Positions 8,222-17,104 of a stretch of DNA of 64,000 nt are shown piece after piece. The translations under genes were made by a program, and so were the position numbers. Numbering within the stretch: position 1 is the first letter of the stretch; each line of letters starts with the position of its first letter. The notes under the pieces were generated by a model. It made no database searches. It was not told where the DNA came from and saw nothing but the letters and a program-made list of their open reading frames with translations. Source of the stretch: Subdoligranulum variabile (GTDB taxonomy: Bacteria; Bacillota; Clostridia; Oscillospirales; Ruminococcaceae); the NCBI GenBank assembly GCA_004552305.1, contig SFOX01000005.1, positions 1 through 64,000 of the forward strand. Reading direction: 5' to 3'.

Positions 8222-9405
8222 AGGTCAATGTTCCTTTCGGGGTCAAAGTGCGGCACGGGGCCGTCGTAAAAGCTCTTGGGGGCAGAAAAATCAAAGCTTC
8301 GCAGCACAGCGCAGATTTTTGCGCTGGTGTCGCCGCCGTTGTAGGGGCTTTTGGCGGTGGCGGCAACGGCGGCAAACTCCGGCGAAAGCGCCTTGCGCAT
8401 GGTTTCGGCAATGGCGTCGGCATCGGGGGCGCAGCCCAGAACGTTGGCGCAGATAAGGCGCCCCGCCTGCCGCTTGCCGATGTTGACGGTGGGAACCTGA
8501 AAGGTCGGGGTTTCCACCACGCCGGAGGAGGAGTTGCCCGCCACCAGCGATGCATACTGCATGGCGGAAAGATACCGCTGCAGCCCCAGATTTTGCACAA
8601 AACCGGCGCGGTCCGGGTGGGCGGCGGCAAAGGCACGCAGCGTGTCCGAGCATACCTGCCCGCCGGCATCGGCGTTGGAGCCGGTCATCAGCCAAAAAAT
8701 CCCCGGCACGGATTCCATCGCGCGGCAAAGCGCTTGGCATTGCGCCGCGGGGGAGCCTGCATCGGCGCTGGTCTCGGGGTGATAGGTCACCAGCGCAAAG
8801 GGCTGCATCAGGGAAAAGCCGGTGGAGGCGCAAAGCGCCTCCCGGCTCAGCTTGGGCAGGGTGCGGATGTTCTCGTCCCCCAGCCCGCCCACGCAAAACA
8901 CGCGGTCGGGCGCTTCGCCCAGCCGCACCAGGCGGGCGGCGCTGTCAGCACAGGAGGCAAAATGCACCGCCGCCATCTTGCTGATGCAGTGGCGGTAGTA
9001 TTCGTCGGCGGCGCCCAAGGTCACATCCCCGCCGGAAATATGGGCAATCGGGATATGCCGCGCTGCCGCCGCCGTGGCTACGGCAAAAATCTCAAAGCGG
9101 TCGCCCAATACCAGCAGGCAGTCGGGGGCGTTTTGGGCAAAATATTCGTCAAATACCGTCAGCGTGCGGGCAAGGGTCTGCGCCACCGGCTCGGCGGCAT
9201 CATCGGTAAAAATGGGCAGCCGGGCGTCTATGGCAAAGCCGTCCTTTTCAATTTCGGTCACCGTCAGCCCCAAACGGGGGCAAAGGTGCGCCCCGGTCAC
9301 GACCAGCCGCAGCTGCAAATCGGCGCTTGCCGCCAATTTTTGTACGACAGGACGCAGTAGACCGTATTCCGCGCGTGTGGCGGTAACAACACAAATGCTG
9401 CGCAT
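8218..9405 (-). CDS. Hydrolysing UDP/GDP-sugar 2-epimerase (NeuC/LegG-like)
   Basis: NeuC and LegG release the 2-epimerised amino sugar (ManNAc or its 6-deoxy diamino analogue) from a nucleotide sugar. The 395-residue protein has the GT-B fold signs of the family: RAEYG (11-15), GDRFEI (101-106), HISGGD (122-127), and the C-terminal GNSSSGVVETP segment that binds the nucleotide. It supplies the substrate of the adjacent neuB product. Whether the donor is UDP- or GDP-linked cannot be told by eye; the neighbouring nucleotidyltransferase favours the GDP-linked legionaminate route. Confidence 0.88.
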   Translation of the reverse strand: MRSICVVTATRAEYGLLRPVVQKLAASADLQLRLVVTGAHLCPRLGLTVTEIEKDGFAIDARLPIFTDDAAEPVAQTLARTLTVFDEYFAQNAPDCLLVLGDRFEIFAVATAAAARHIPIAHISGGDVTLGAADEYYRHCISKMAAVHFASCADSAARLVRLGEAPDRVFCVGGLGDENIRTLPKLSREALCASTGFSLMQPFALVTYHPETSADAGSPAAQCQALCRAMESVPGIFWLMTGSNADAGGQVCSDTLRAFAAAHPDRAGFVQNLGLQRYLSAMQYASLVAGNSSSGVVETPTFQVPTVNIGKRQAGRLICANVLGCAPDADAIAETMRKALSPEFAAVAATAKSPYNGGDTSAKICAVLRSFDFSAPKSFYDGPVPHFDPERNIDL

Positions 9406-9414
9406 GGTTTCCCC

Positions 9415-10410
9415 TTACAGTTCAATTTTTTCGTCCTCGGCAAAGGCGCGCTTGGCACGCAGCCCCAACACCTCATGCCAGCGCATGGGGCTTACGCCGT
9501 CGCCGGGGCGCTTGGTGGTCAGGTTTTCCTCGGTAAAAACCTCGCCCTCGGCAATGGGGCGGGCTGCCACGATGCTCTTGCGGGCAATGGCTTTGTTGGG
9601 GGCTTCGCTCGCGGTCAGGTGCTTGTGTCCGTCCCCCAAGGCAGCCTCCACATGGCGCACCGCCTGCACCATCGCCGCAAACTCGGCGGGGTCCAGGCTT
9701 GCCTGCTGGTCGGGACCGGGCAGGCTCTTGTCCAGCGTAAAGTGCTTTTCAATGACCTGTGCGCCCAAAACCGTCGCGGCTACGTCACATTCCCAGCCGG
9801 GCGTATGGTCGGACAAGCCCACCGGCAAGCCGAACTGCTCAAACAGCTCCAGCATGGCGGTCAGGTTGGCGTCCTCGTAGGGGGTGGGATATTGGGTGTT
9901 GCAGTGCAGCACGGTTGCTTCGGGGCAGCCGCCCTCGTCCAGGACTGCCAGCGCATCGGTGATCTCGTTCAAATTGCTCATCCCGGTGGAAAGCAGCACC
10001 GGGGTGCGCAGCTTGGCGACCTCCTCCAGATACGGCAGGTTGGTGATCTCGCCGGAGGGAATCTTCAACAGCGGCAGGTTCAGCGTACCCAAAAACCGCA
10101 CGCTGGGGATGTCAAACGCCGCCGACAGGTACTGTATGCCGATGGAATCGCAGTATTCCTTCAGCTCGCGGTGCGCGTCAAAGGAAAAATGCAGCTTGCG
10201 GATCATCTCCAGCTGGCTCTCGGCGGCATCGGTGGTCTGCTTCTGATATTCCGCCTTCTCGGCAAATTTGCTGACGACCAGCTCCGGTACGGCGGTCTGG
10301 TATTTTACAATGTCGGCGCCGCACGCCTTGGCAACGCGCGCCATCTCCTTGGCCATTTCCAGGCTGCCGTTGTGGTTGACACCGGCCTCGGCAATGATGG
10401 TAACAGGCAT
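9415..10410 (-). CDS. neuB: N-acylneuraminate/legionaminate synthase (NeuB/LegI)
   Basis: NeuB-type enzymes condense phosphoenolpyruvate with a six-carbon amino sugar to give the nine-carbon nonulosonic acid. The 331-residue protein starts with AEAGVNHNG (7-15), keeps KIPSGEITNLP, STGMSNLNEI and LHCNTQYPTP in the TIM barrel, and ends in a SAF antifreeze-like domain (from about 275) that closes the active site. The ATG at 10410 has GGAGG upstream; the open frame before it is a shadow of the next gene. Product identity (sialic versus legionaminic) rests on the neighbours. Confidence 0.93.
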   Translation of the reverse strand: MPVTIIAEAGVNHNGSLEMAKEMARVAKACGADIVKYQTAVPELVVSKFAEKAEYQKQTTDAAESQLEMIRKLHFSFDAHRELKEYCDSIGIQYLSAAFDIPSVRFLGTLNLPLLKIPSGEITNLPYLEEVAKLRTPVLLSTGMSNLNEITDALAVLDEGGCPEATVLHCNTQYPTPYEDANLTAMLELFEQFGLPVGLSDHTPGWECDVAATVLGAQVIEKHFTLDKSLPGPDQQASLDPAEFAAMVQAVRHVEAALGDGHKHLTASEAPNKAIARKSIVAARPIAEGEVFTEENLTTKRPGDGVSPMRWHEVLGLRAKRAFAEDEKIEL

Positions 10411-10423
10411 AATAAACCTCCGA

Positions 10424-11473
10424 TTACTGTTGATTTTCCAGCTTGCGGCGCATTTTTTCCAGCTCCTCCAGCTGCCCCATATCCATCCAGCTGCTCTCGC
10501 TGATGGGGTACACGCCCACCTTTTCGCCGGCACGGCGGTAGCGCTCGATCACATCGGGGAAGCCGATCTTCTCGCCGCCGCGCATTTCCTGTACAACGCG
10601 CGGCTCCACCACATACACGCCGGTGTTGGTCAAAAAGTCCAGTTCGGGCTTTTCGCGCATGGCGGCAATGCCGCCGTCCTCACCCAGCTCCACCACGCCG
10701 TAGGGGACAGTGTAGTGCTTAAAAGCACATACCATCGTCACCAAATTGCCGTGGGACTTGTGGTAGGCGTACAAATCGCCAAAATCGACATCCAGCAGGG
10801 TGTCGCAGTTGGTAAAAAAGAAGGGGCTGTCAATCTTGTCCTTCAGCAGGCAAAGCCCGCCGCCGGTACCCATAAAGACCTCCTCGTCGGCAAAATGGAC
10901 CTGATAATCCTTTTCCAGCTCATTGAAATAGCTTTTGATCATACCGCGCTTGTAATTTACGATCATCGTAAACTCGTGGCAGCCAAAGCTGCGGAAACGG
11001 TCCATAATCAGCTCGGCGATCGGCTGCTCGCCCACGGGGATCAGCGGCTTGGGCAAAATTTTGGTGTAGGGGTACAGCCGGGTACCCAGCCCGCCCGCCA
11101 TCATCACAACGGGAATGTCCACCCGCTTGCGGTTGTCCACGTCCACGCCGTGGGCAAACACGATGTCCGCAATGTGTCCGCGCTTGTCCAAAATGGGAAG
11201 CGCGTCAATGCAGTGGTCTTGCAGCATCCGGCGCGCTTGCCCGCGCTCGGAAACCGGCAGGCTCAGCGGGTGATAGTTGGCAGCCTTGTCCACGGTCTGG
11301 TCGGGCGTACCGCCCCGCAAAAAGAATTTGCGGATATCGCCGTCCGTCACAACCGCCTGCAGCTTGCCCTGCGGGGCAATAAACAGGATGCGCTGCCCGG
11401 TTTCGTCCAGCTTGCGCAGGGTTTCCAGCACGGTAATGCTGGGTTCAATAAACAATTCTTCGACTTTCAGCAA
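10424..11473 (-). CDS. CBS-domain sugar-1-phosphate nucleotidyltransferase (PtmE-like)
   Basis: The 349-residue protein combines a pair of CBS domains (about 1-115) with a nucleotidyltransferase domain starting at MMAGGLGTR (124-132), followed by the LPKPLIPVGEQP loop. This domain order is that of PtmE, the glucosamine-1-phosphate guanylyltransferase of the Campylobacter legionaminate pathway. It would make the GDP-sugar that enters the pathway; the CBS pair probably senses an adenine nucleotide. It sits 13 bp upstream of neuB. A mannose-1-phosphate guanylyltransferase role is the main alternative. Confidence 0.85.
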   Translation of the reverse strand: MLKVEELFIEPSITVLETLRKLDETGQRILFIAPQGKLQAVVTDGDIRKFFLRGGTPDQTVDKAANYHPLSLPVSERGQARRMLQDHCIDALPILDKRGHIADIVFAHGVDVDNRKRVDIPVVMMAGGLGTRLYPYTKILPKPLIPVGEQPIAELIMDRFRSFGCHEFTMIVNYKRGMIKSYFNELEKDYQVHFADEEVFMGTGGGLCLLKDKIDSPFFFTNCDTLLDVDFGDLYAYHKSHGNLVTMVCAFKHYTVPYGVVELGEDGGIAAMREKPELDFLTNTGVYVVEPRVVQEMRGGEKIGFPDVIERYRRAGEKVGVYPISESSWMDMGQLEELEKMRRKLENQQ

Positions 11474-11508
11474 GGGTTTGTCCCCCTAATCATTTTTTGG
11501 TTCGTGCC

Positions 11509-12672
11509 TTACAGCGCCAGAACCGCGTCGATAACGCGGTCGCAGTCCTCCATGCTCAGGTTGGTGGAGCAGGGTAGGTTGACAATATACTTGCGGTAAT
11601 CCAGCGCCTTGTCCAGCGCATAGGCTTCGTTGCGGGGGTAATCTGCCTGCTCGTGGATCAGCGCCCACACCGGGCGGGTCTGGATGCCCTGCGCTTGCAG
11701 TTTTTCAATAATTTCATCGCGGTCAAGGGCAAAATCCTTCCCATACAGGCTGAAAAACCAATAGTTCGGGCGGGTGCAGTCCTCGCGGAAGGGCAGGATG
11801 CGCAGCCCTTTGACGCCGTCCAGCTTTTCGACATAGTGGTCGTACAGTGCCTTTTTGTGGGCGATAAACGCCTCCAGCCGCTCCAGCTGGGCAATGCCAA
11901 GGCACGCCTGCACGTTGGTCATACGGTAGTTGTAGCCGACCTCATCGTGAAAAAATTGCAGCAGGTTGGTCTTGGCTTGGGTCGAAAGATGCTTGGCGTG
12001 TTCCGCCCAATCCGGGTGGTTGGACACGACGGCACCGCCCGCGCCGGTGGTGATGATCTTGTTGCCGTTAAAGCTGTAGCAGCCGATATCGCCCACGGTG
12101 CCGGCAAACTTACCGGCAAATTTGCCGGCGGTAAAGCGGGTACCCAGCGCCTCGGTGGCGTCCTCGATCAGAATCAGATGGTACTTCTGCGCGATCTCGG
12201 TCAGGCGCTCCATATCGCCCAGATTGCCGAAAACGTGTACCACCTCCAGCGCCTTGACGTGGGCGCCGGTGGCTTTGTTGTACAGCTTATCGCCGCGCAG
12301 CTCACAGCGCTCGGCACAGAAAGCCTCCACGGCATCGGGGTCGATGCAAAGGGAATCATCGCAGCCGATAAAAATCGGCTCTGCGCCCACATAGCGGGTC
12401 AACGGGTTGACGGCAGCGATAAAAGTAAGCGTAGGTACGATAACTTCATCCCCGCGGGTGATGCCCGCTGCCATCGCCGCCAGATGCAGCGCGCTGGAAC
12501 CGGCGTTGCACGCCACGGCACGGGGCATATGTAGATAGTCGGCAAGCGCCTGTTCAAATTCGGTGACCTTGCCGCCGCTGGTGGACACCCACCCCGAGGT
12601 GATAGCTTCCCCGGCAAGGGCAGCCTCACGCGCGCCGAAATTCGGAACCGAAAGGGGAATAAACTGCGACAT
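11509..12672 (-). CDS. LegC-type DegT/DnrJ/EryC1 sugar aminotransferase
   Basis: This PLP enzyme adds the 4-amino group to a nucleotide-linked 4-keto sugar. The 387-residue protein has the family's GSSALHLA cofactor segment (58-65), the IEDATEALG motif with the PLP-binding aspartate (~171), and the Schiff-base lysine at 205 in SFNGNKIITTGAGG. ATEA instead of the common AAQA, together with length, fits LegC. A tandem AGKF-AGKF (12-bp microduplication near 12107-12130) lies before the active-site loop. It is the first gene of the operon; GGAGG precedes the ATG at 12672. Confidence 0.87.
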   Translation of the reverse strand: MSQFIPLSVPNFGAREAALAGEAITSGWVSTSGGKVTEFEQALADYLHMPRAVACNAGSSALHLAAMAAGITRGDEVIVPTLTFIAAVNPLTRYVGAEPIFIGCDDSLCIDPDAVEAFCAERCELRGDKLYNKATGAHVKALEVVHVFGNLGDMERLTEIAQKYHLILIEDATEALGTRFTAGKFAGKFAGTVGDIGCYSFNGNKIITTGAGGAVVSNHPDWAEHAKHLSTQAKTNLLQFFHDEVGYNYRMTNVQACLGIAQLERLEAFIAHKKALYDHYVEKLDGVKGLRILPFREDCTRPNYWFFSLYGKDFALDRDEIIEKLQAQGIQTRPVWALIHEQADYPRNEAYALDKALDYRKYIVNLPCSTNLSMEDCDRVIDAVLAL

Positions 12673-12734
12673 AAAATAGCCTCCTATACAAGATACGCCC
12701 ACGGGCGCATTTATGCTTATAATGATACGCTTAC

Positions 12735-12763
12735 ATTATACAGCAGTTGCGGCGATACGGCAA
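12735..12763 (-). promoter_or_regulatory. Sigma-A promoter of the nonulosonate operon
   Basis: On the minus strand TTGCCG (12763-12758), a 17-bp spacer and TATAAT (12740-12735) lie about 60 bp before the legC-like start. It is divergent from the rfbC promoter, with 34 bp between the two -35 boxes. Confidence 0.75.
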
Positions 12764-12797
12764 GGGGCAAATCCCGCCGCCGGGCAGATTTTACCCC

Positions 12798-12826
12798 TTG
12801 CCCAACCGGGCAAAGTAGAGTATAAT
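12798..12826 (+). promoter_or_regulatory. Sigma-A promoter of the rfbC-export-glycosyltransferase operon
   Basis: TTGCCC (12798-12803), a 17-bp spacer and TATAAT (12821-12826) precede rfbC by about 57 bp. It has the same architecture as the divergent promoter, which suggests balanced expression of sugar synthesis and export. Confidence 0.75.
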
Positions 12827-12882
12827 GTATGCTATATAGGTATGTAAAAATGTATGACCCGGCTATATAGGAGGAAAAACCC

Positions 12883-13449
12883 ATGGGTAAATTCAATTTT
12901 ATCAAGACCGACATCCCCGAAGTACAGATCATTGAGCCGACGGTTTTCGGTGATGACCGCGGCTATTTTATGGAAACCTACCACATCGGTGAGTTTGCTG
13001 CCGCCGGCATCGACAAGCCCTTTGTGCAGGATAACCAGAGCCGCTCCACCAAGGGCGTGCTGCGCGGGCTGCACTTCCAAAAGCAGCACACACAGGGCAA
13101 GCTGGTGCGCGTTACCATGGGTGAGGTCTTTGACGTCGCCGTGGACTGCCGCCCCCACAGCGCGACTTTCGGCAAATGGGTGGGCGCGACCCTCTCGGCA
13201 GAGAATAAGCGGATGCTCTGGATCCCCGAGGGCTTTGCCCACGGCTTTATGGTTTTGAGCGATGTAGCGGAATTTACCTACAAATGCACCGATGTCTACG
13301 ACCCCACGGCGGAGGGCGGTATCCCCTACAACGACCCCACCGTCAACGTGCAGTGGCCCGACTGCGGCTGCGAGCATAAGACCAGCGCCAAGGACAAGGA
13401 GCATACCCCCTTTGCCGAACAGAAGTTTGAATATTTTGAAAAATACTAA
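12883..13449 (+). CDS. rfbC: dTDP-4-dehydrorhamnose 3,5-epimerase
   Basis: RfbC/RmlC epimerises dTDP-4-keto-6-deoxyglucose at C3 and C5 in dTDP-rhamnose synthesis. The 188-residue cupin shows RGLHFQ (61-66) with the catalytic histidine at 64, the DVAVDCR strand, and IPEGFAHGF near residue 114. Size and motifs fit the family throughout. The other rml genes are not in the window. The start has a GGAGG site and is first in the export operon, so the exported glycan probably contains rhamnose. Confidence 0.93.
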   Translation: MGKFNFIKTDIPEVQIIEPTVFGDDRGYFMETYHIGEFAAAGIDKPFVQDNQSRSTKGVLRGLHFQKQHTQGKLVRVTMGEVFDVAVDCRPHSATFGKWVGATLSAENKRMLWIPEGFAHGFMVLSDVAEFTYKCTDVYDPTAEGGIPYNDPTVNVQWPDCGCEHKTSAKDKEHTPFAEQKFEYFEKY

Positions 13450-13458
13450 GGAGCAGCC

Positions 13459-14256
13459 GTGCAAAGTCTGAAAAGTACCTGGGCGGGATTCTGGAAATAC
13501 CGCTATCTTTTGCAAAACCTCATCAACCGCGATTTTAAACTCAAATACCGCCGCAGCGTTCTGGGCGTTGCGTGGAGCGTACTCAACCCGCTGCTGACCT
13601 GCCTGGTGATGTGGGCGGTGTTCGGGGCGCTGTTCAACGCGCGCGGGCAGGGCATTGAGGATTTCCCCCTGTTTTTGATCATCGGTCAGCTGGTGTTCAA
13701 CTTCTTCCGCGAGTCCACCACCATGGCGATGGAAAGCGTGCTGAAAAACGGTCCGCTGCTGCGCAAAGTATACATACCTAAGTATATTTTCCCGCTGGAA
13801 AAATGCTGCTTTGCGCTGGTCAACTTCGCCTTCAGCTTGGTGGCACTGCTGCTGGTGGCGCTGATTACGCTGTCGCACATTTCTTTGCGCACGGTGCTTT
13901 TGGCGGTGTATCCCATCGCCATGCTGTTTGTGTTCAGCCTTGGCATCGGGCTGATTTTGTCCACCCTGTATGTGTTTGTGCGCGATATTATGCACATTTG
14001 GGAGGTTTTCTGCACGCTGCTGGTGTACGGCAGTGCCATATTCTACGACCCCACCCAAATGGAAGGCTGGATGCAGAGCGTCATCAACCTCAACCCCATT
14101 TACTGGTACATTACCTCGGTGCGTTCCTGCGTGATGTGGGGGCGCGGGCTGACCGTCAATATGCTGCTGGTACCCTTTGTGTGCGCGGCGCTCAGCTTGG
14201 GGCTGGGCGTGTATGTGTTCCGCAAAAATCAGGATAAGTTCGTTTTATATATGTAA
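13459..14256 (+). CDS. Polysaccharide ABC exporter, permease (Wzm/TagG-like)
   Basis: The 265-residue membrane protein belongs to the ABC-2 type exporters of polysaccharides and teichoic acids. It has a cytoplasmic N-terminus with KYRRSVLGVAWSVLNPLL (~30-47), a recognised family signature, and six predicted helices. It starts at a GTG (13459) behind AAGGAGC, 9 bp after rfbC. It pairs with the ATPase encoded next to move a lipid-linked glycan across the membrane. Confidence 0.9.
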   Translation: MQSLKSTWAGFWKYRYLLQNLINRDFKLKYRRSVLGVAWSVLNPLLTCLVMWAVFGALFNARGQGIEDFPLFLIIGQLVFNFFRESTTMAMESVLKNGPLLRKVYIPKYIFPLEKCCFALVNFAFSLVALLLVALITLSHISLRTVLLAVYPIAMLFVFSLGIGLILSTLYVFVRDIMHIWEVFCTLLVYGSAIFYDPTQMEGWMQSVINLNPIYWYITSVRSCVMWGRGLTVNMLLVPFVCAALSLGLGVYVFRKNQDKFVLYM

Positions 14257-14270
14257 GGAGAAACGCAAAA

Positions 14271-15047
14271 ATGGCAGAGGTACAACCGATTATTTCCATC
14301 GACCATGTTTCGATGCGCTTTAACCTTGCAAAAGAACGCCACGAAAGCCTGAAGGAATACTTTGTGGCACTGCTGCACGGCGGCATCCGCTTTGACGAGT
14401 TTTTCGCCTTGGACGATGTCAGCTTTGACATTATGCCCGGCGACTTTTACGGGCTGATCGGTCTGAACGGCAGCGGCAAAAGCACGCTGCTGAAGGTGAT
14501 TTCCGGCGTGTACAAGCCCAGCGCCGGCAAGGTGACCGTCAACGGCACCATTGCCCCGCTGATCGAGCTGGGCGCGGGCTTTGATATGGATCTGACCGCG
14601 CGCGAAAATATCTACCTCAACGGCACCGTGCTGGGCTACACCCCCAAGTACATCGACTCCAAATTCGACGACATTGTGGAATTCAGCGAGTTGCAGGATT
14701 TCCTCGATGTACCGCTGAAAAACTATTCCTCCGGTATGGTGGCGCGTCTGGCGTTTGCCGTGGCGACCATCACCAAGCCGGATATTCTGATTGCGGACGA
14801 GATTTTGTCCGTAGGCGATTTTCTGTTTCAGGAAAAGTGCGAAAAGCGTATGGCAGAGCTGCTTTCAGGCGGCACCACGGTCATTCTGGTCAGCCACTCG
14901 ATCGAACAGATCGAGCGCCTGTGCAACAAGGTGGCGTGGCTGGATCACGGGCATCTGCGCCGCTTAGGACCCACCGCCGAGGTGACCAAGGAATACCGCA
15001 ACTTTGAAAAAAAGGACGCCATGCCGGCAAAAAAGAGCGAGGAGTAA
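14271..15047 (+). CDS. Polysaccharide ABC exporter, ATPase (Wzt/TagH-like)
   Basis: The 258-residue ATPase has Walker A GLNGSGKST (64-72), the signature YSSGM (~152-156) and Walker B ILIADEIL. ISIDHVSMRFNL and the KEYFVALL helix near the N-terminus are typical of the Wzt/TagH subgroup. It ends soon after the nucleotide-binding domain, so it lacks the C-terminal carbohydrate-binding domain of the O9a-type Wzt; export may therefore not depend on a modified chain end. It forms the exporter with the permease 14 bp upstream. Confidence 0.92.
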   Translation: MAEVQPIISIDHVSMRFNLAKERHESLKEYFVALLHGGIRFDEFFALDDVSFDIMPGDFYGLIGLNGSGKSTLLKVISGVYKPSAGKVTVNGTIAPLIELGAGFDMDLTARENIYLNGTVLGYTPKYIDSKFDDIVEFSELQDFLDVPLKNYSSGMVARLAFAVATITKPDILIADEILSVGDFLFQEKCEKRMAELLSGGTTVILVSHSIEQIERLCNKVAWLDHGHLRRLGPTAEVTKEYRNFEKKDAMPAKKSEE

Positions 15048-15052
15048 CACCA

Positions 15053-16906
15053 ATGGCAAACGACCGTCAAAAGCCTGAGCGTGACAACCTTTTAAAAATG
15101 GCGGGGCGCTTGGCAAACCCCGCGCACCTGCGCAGTGTAATGGGGCGCACCGCAGCCATCCTGCGCGAGCAGGGTGCCGAGCAGATGTGGCGTGATGTGC
15201 GCTTTCGCGTGGGGCTGGCCGTGCATAAGGTCAGCTGGCGCGACAAGGTGGACATCCCTTTAAAAAAGGAACTGCGCGCCCAACGCGCCGAAAACCTGCA
15301 GGGACCCTGCATCAGCATTGTGGTGCCGCTGTACAACACCCCGGCGCGCTATTTTAAGCAGATGACCGGCAGCGTGCGCAAGCAGACCTACACCAACTGG
15401 CAGCTGGTGATGATGGATGCCAGCGATGCCGCCCACGCGGAGGTTTCCGCCAAGGCGGCGGCGCTGGCGCAAAAGGACGCCCGCTTTGTCTACCGTAAAA
15501 TCGAAAACGGCGGCATTGCCGCCAATACCACGAAAGGCTTTGCGGTTGCCACCGGCGCATATCTGACGCTGCTGGACCACGATGACGTGATTTACCCCAA
15601 TGCCCTGTATGACGTTGTAAGGTCTATACAAAGCACGGGCGCGGATTTTCTGTACAGTGACGAAATTGTCCTCTCGGACGATTTCAAGCAGCTGGGCGGA
15701 TACCATTTTAAGCCCGATTTTGCGCCCGATTACCTGCGCGGGGTCAACTACATCACCCATCTGGCGGTGTTCAGCCGCAAGCTGCTGGACGCGGCGGGTG
15801 CCTACGAAAGCCCGGAATATGACGGCGCACAGGATCACGATTTGATTCTGCGCCTGACAGAAAAGGCAACAAAAATCCATCACATCAAAAAGAGTCTGTA
15901 CGTCTGGCGCGCCGCTGCCGGCTCCACCGCCCAAACGATGGACGCCAAGCCCTACGCCATCGCAGCGGGGGAACGCGCCATCAACGCCCACCTGCAGCGC
16001 GTCGGGCTGCAGGGTGAAGCCCGCGCCATTCCCGGTGCACCGGGCGCGTTCCAACTGCACTACAAGTTGACGGGACATCCGCGGATCACCGTGATGATCC
16101 CCAACAAGGACCACACGGACGATCTGGACCGCTGCCTGACGAGCCTGTATAAAAATGCGGGCTACGACAATTTTGAGGTGCTGGTCATCGAGAATAACTC
16201 CACAGACCCCGAAACAGAACGCTACTACGCGAAAATTCCGCAAAAGTTTGCCGACTGCCGCGTGGTGCGCTATCAGGGCGGGTTCAATTTTTCTGCCATC
16301 AACAACTTTGGCGCACAGTTTGCCAACGGCGAACACCTGCTGCTGCTGAATAACGATATCGAAATAACCTCGAAGGACTTTTTGCGGGAGCTGCTCAGCT
16401 ACAGCCAGCGCCCCGACGTGGGTGCCGTGGGTGCCAAGCTGATTTACCCCGACAACGAAATTCAGCACGCGGGCGTCATTATGGGCATCAACGGCAGCGC
16501 GGGACACAGCCACAAGGGACACCCCGCCGACGCGGTGGGCGATATGTACCGCCTTGTCACCACGCAGGATTTTATGGCGGTGACCGGTGCCTGCCTGATG
16601 ACAAAAACCGCGCTCTACCGTGAAATGGGTGGTCTGGACGAGGAAAAGTTCGCCGTGGCGTACAACGATGTGGACTACTGCCTGAAGCTGTGGAAAAAGG
16701 GACTTCTGAACGTCTACACCCCCTTGGCGCAGGCGATCCACTACGAAAGCCGCAGCCGCGGGCTGGACACCCTGAGCGAAAACGCCAAGCGCTACGAGCG
16801 CGAAAAGGCAAATTTCTACGAAAAATATCAGCCATATATCGACAATTACGACCCCTACTACAACCCCCACTTCACCAACAAGGTCGAAAATTTCAGTCTG
16901 CGGTAA
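15053..16906 (+). CDS. Double-domain family 2 glycosyltransferase
   Basis: The 617-residue protein has two GT-A domains. The first starts at ISIVVPLYNTP (~84), with the metal-binding LLDHDDVIYP (~176) and an NYITHLAVF acceptor segment. The second starts at ITVMIPNKDHTDD (~344), with NNDIEI as its acidic motif and QHAGV further on. No membrane helix is evident. Such proteins often build rhamnan or other repeat units with two activities in one chain, which fits rfbC and the ABC exporter upstream. The next glycosyltransferase is a clear paralogue. Confidence 0.88.
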   Translation: MANDRQKPERDNLLKMAGRLANPAHLRSVMGRTAAILREQGAEQMWRDVRFRVGLAVHKVSWRDKVDIPLKKELRAQRAENLQGPCISIVVPLYNTPARYFKQMTGSVRKQTYTNWQLVMMDASDAAHAEVSAKAAALAQKDARFVYRKIENGGIAANTTKGFAVATGAYLTLLDHDDVIYPNALYDVVRSIQSTGADFLYSDEIVLSDDFKQLGGYHFKPDFAPDYLRGVNYITHLAVFSRKLLDAAGAYESPEYDGAQDHDLILRLTEKATKIHHIKKSLYVWRAAAGSTAQTMDAKPYAIAAGERAINAHLQRVGLQGEARAIPGAPGAFQLHYKLTGHPRITVMIPNKDHTDDLDRCLTSLYKNAGYDNFEVLVIENNSTDPETERYYAKIPQKFADCRVVRYQGGFNFSAINNFGAQFANGEHLLLLNNDIEITSKDFLRELLSYSQRPDVGAVGAKLIYPDNEIQHAGVIMGINGSAGHSHKGHPADAVGDMYRLVTTQDFMAVTGACLMTKTALYREMGGLDEEKFAVAYNDVDYCLKLWKKGLLNVYTPLAQAIHYESRSRGLDTLSENAKRYEREKANFYEKYQPYIDNYDPYYNPHFTNKVENFSLR

Positions 16907-16946
16907 AAACAATAAAAAACGTTGCAACGCATAAAACTGTTGCGCG

Positions 16947-17033
16947 GTAGGGGCGGGGCAAGCCCCGCCCGCGGTTTTACGGCGATACCGATTTTACGGG
17001 TCGGTTTGTAGGGGCGGCATATATGCCGCCCGG
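16947..17033. repeat. Palindromic intergenic repeat (GTAGGGG family), two units
   Basis: GTAGGGGCGGGGC with its inverted half GCCCCGCCC is followed 60 bp later by GTAGGGGCGGCATA/TATGCCGCCC. The pair fills most of the 198-bp gap between the two glycosyltransferase genes, which holds no other recognised signal. Confidence 0.8.
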
Positions 17034-17104
17034 CAACCACCCCGACAGGGCAACCCATCGGGTGAACAAACGTGGCAAAATGATTGCTTTTATGAGGAGC
17101 TGCT

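Noticed and set aside
12673..12734. Eight-codon ORF in the leader of the nonulosonate operon
   Set aside because: It has no ribosome site and no following terminator hairpin, unlike the purE leader.
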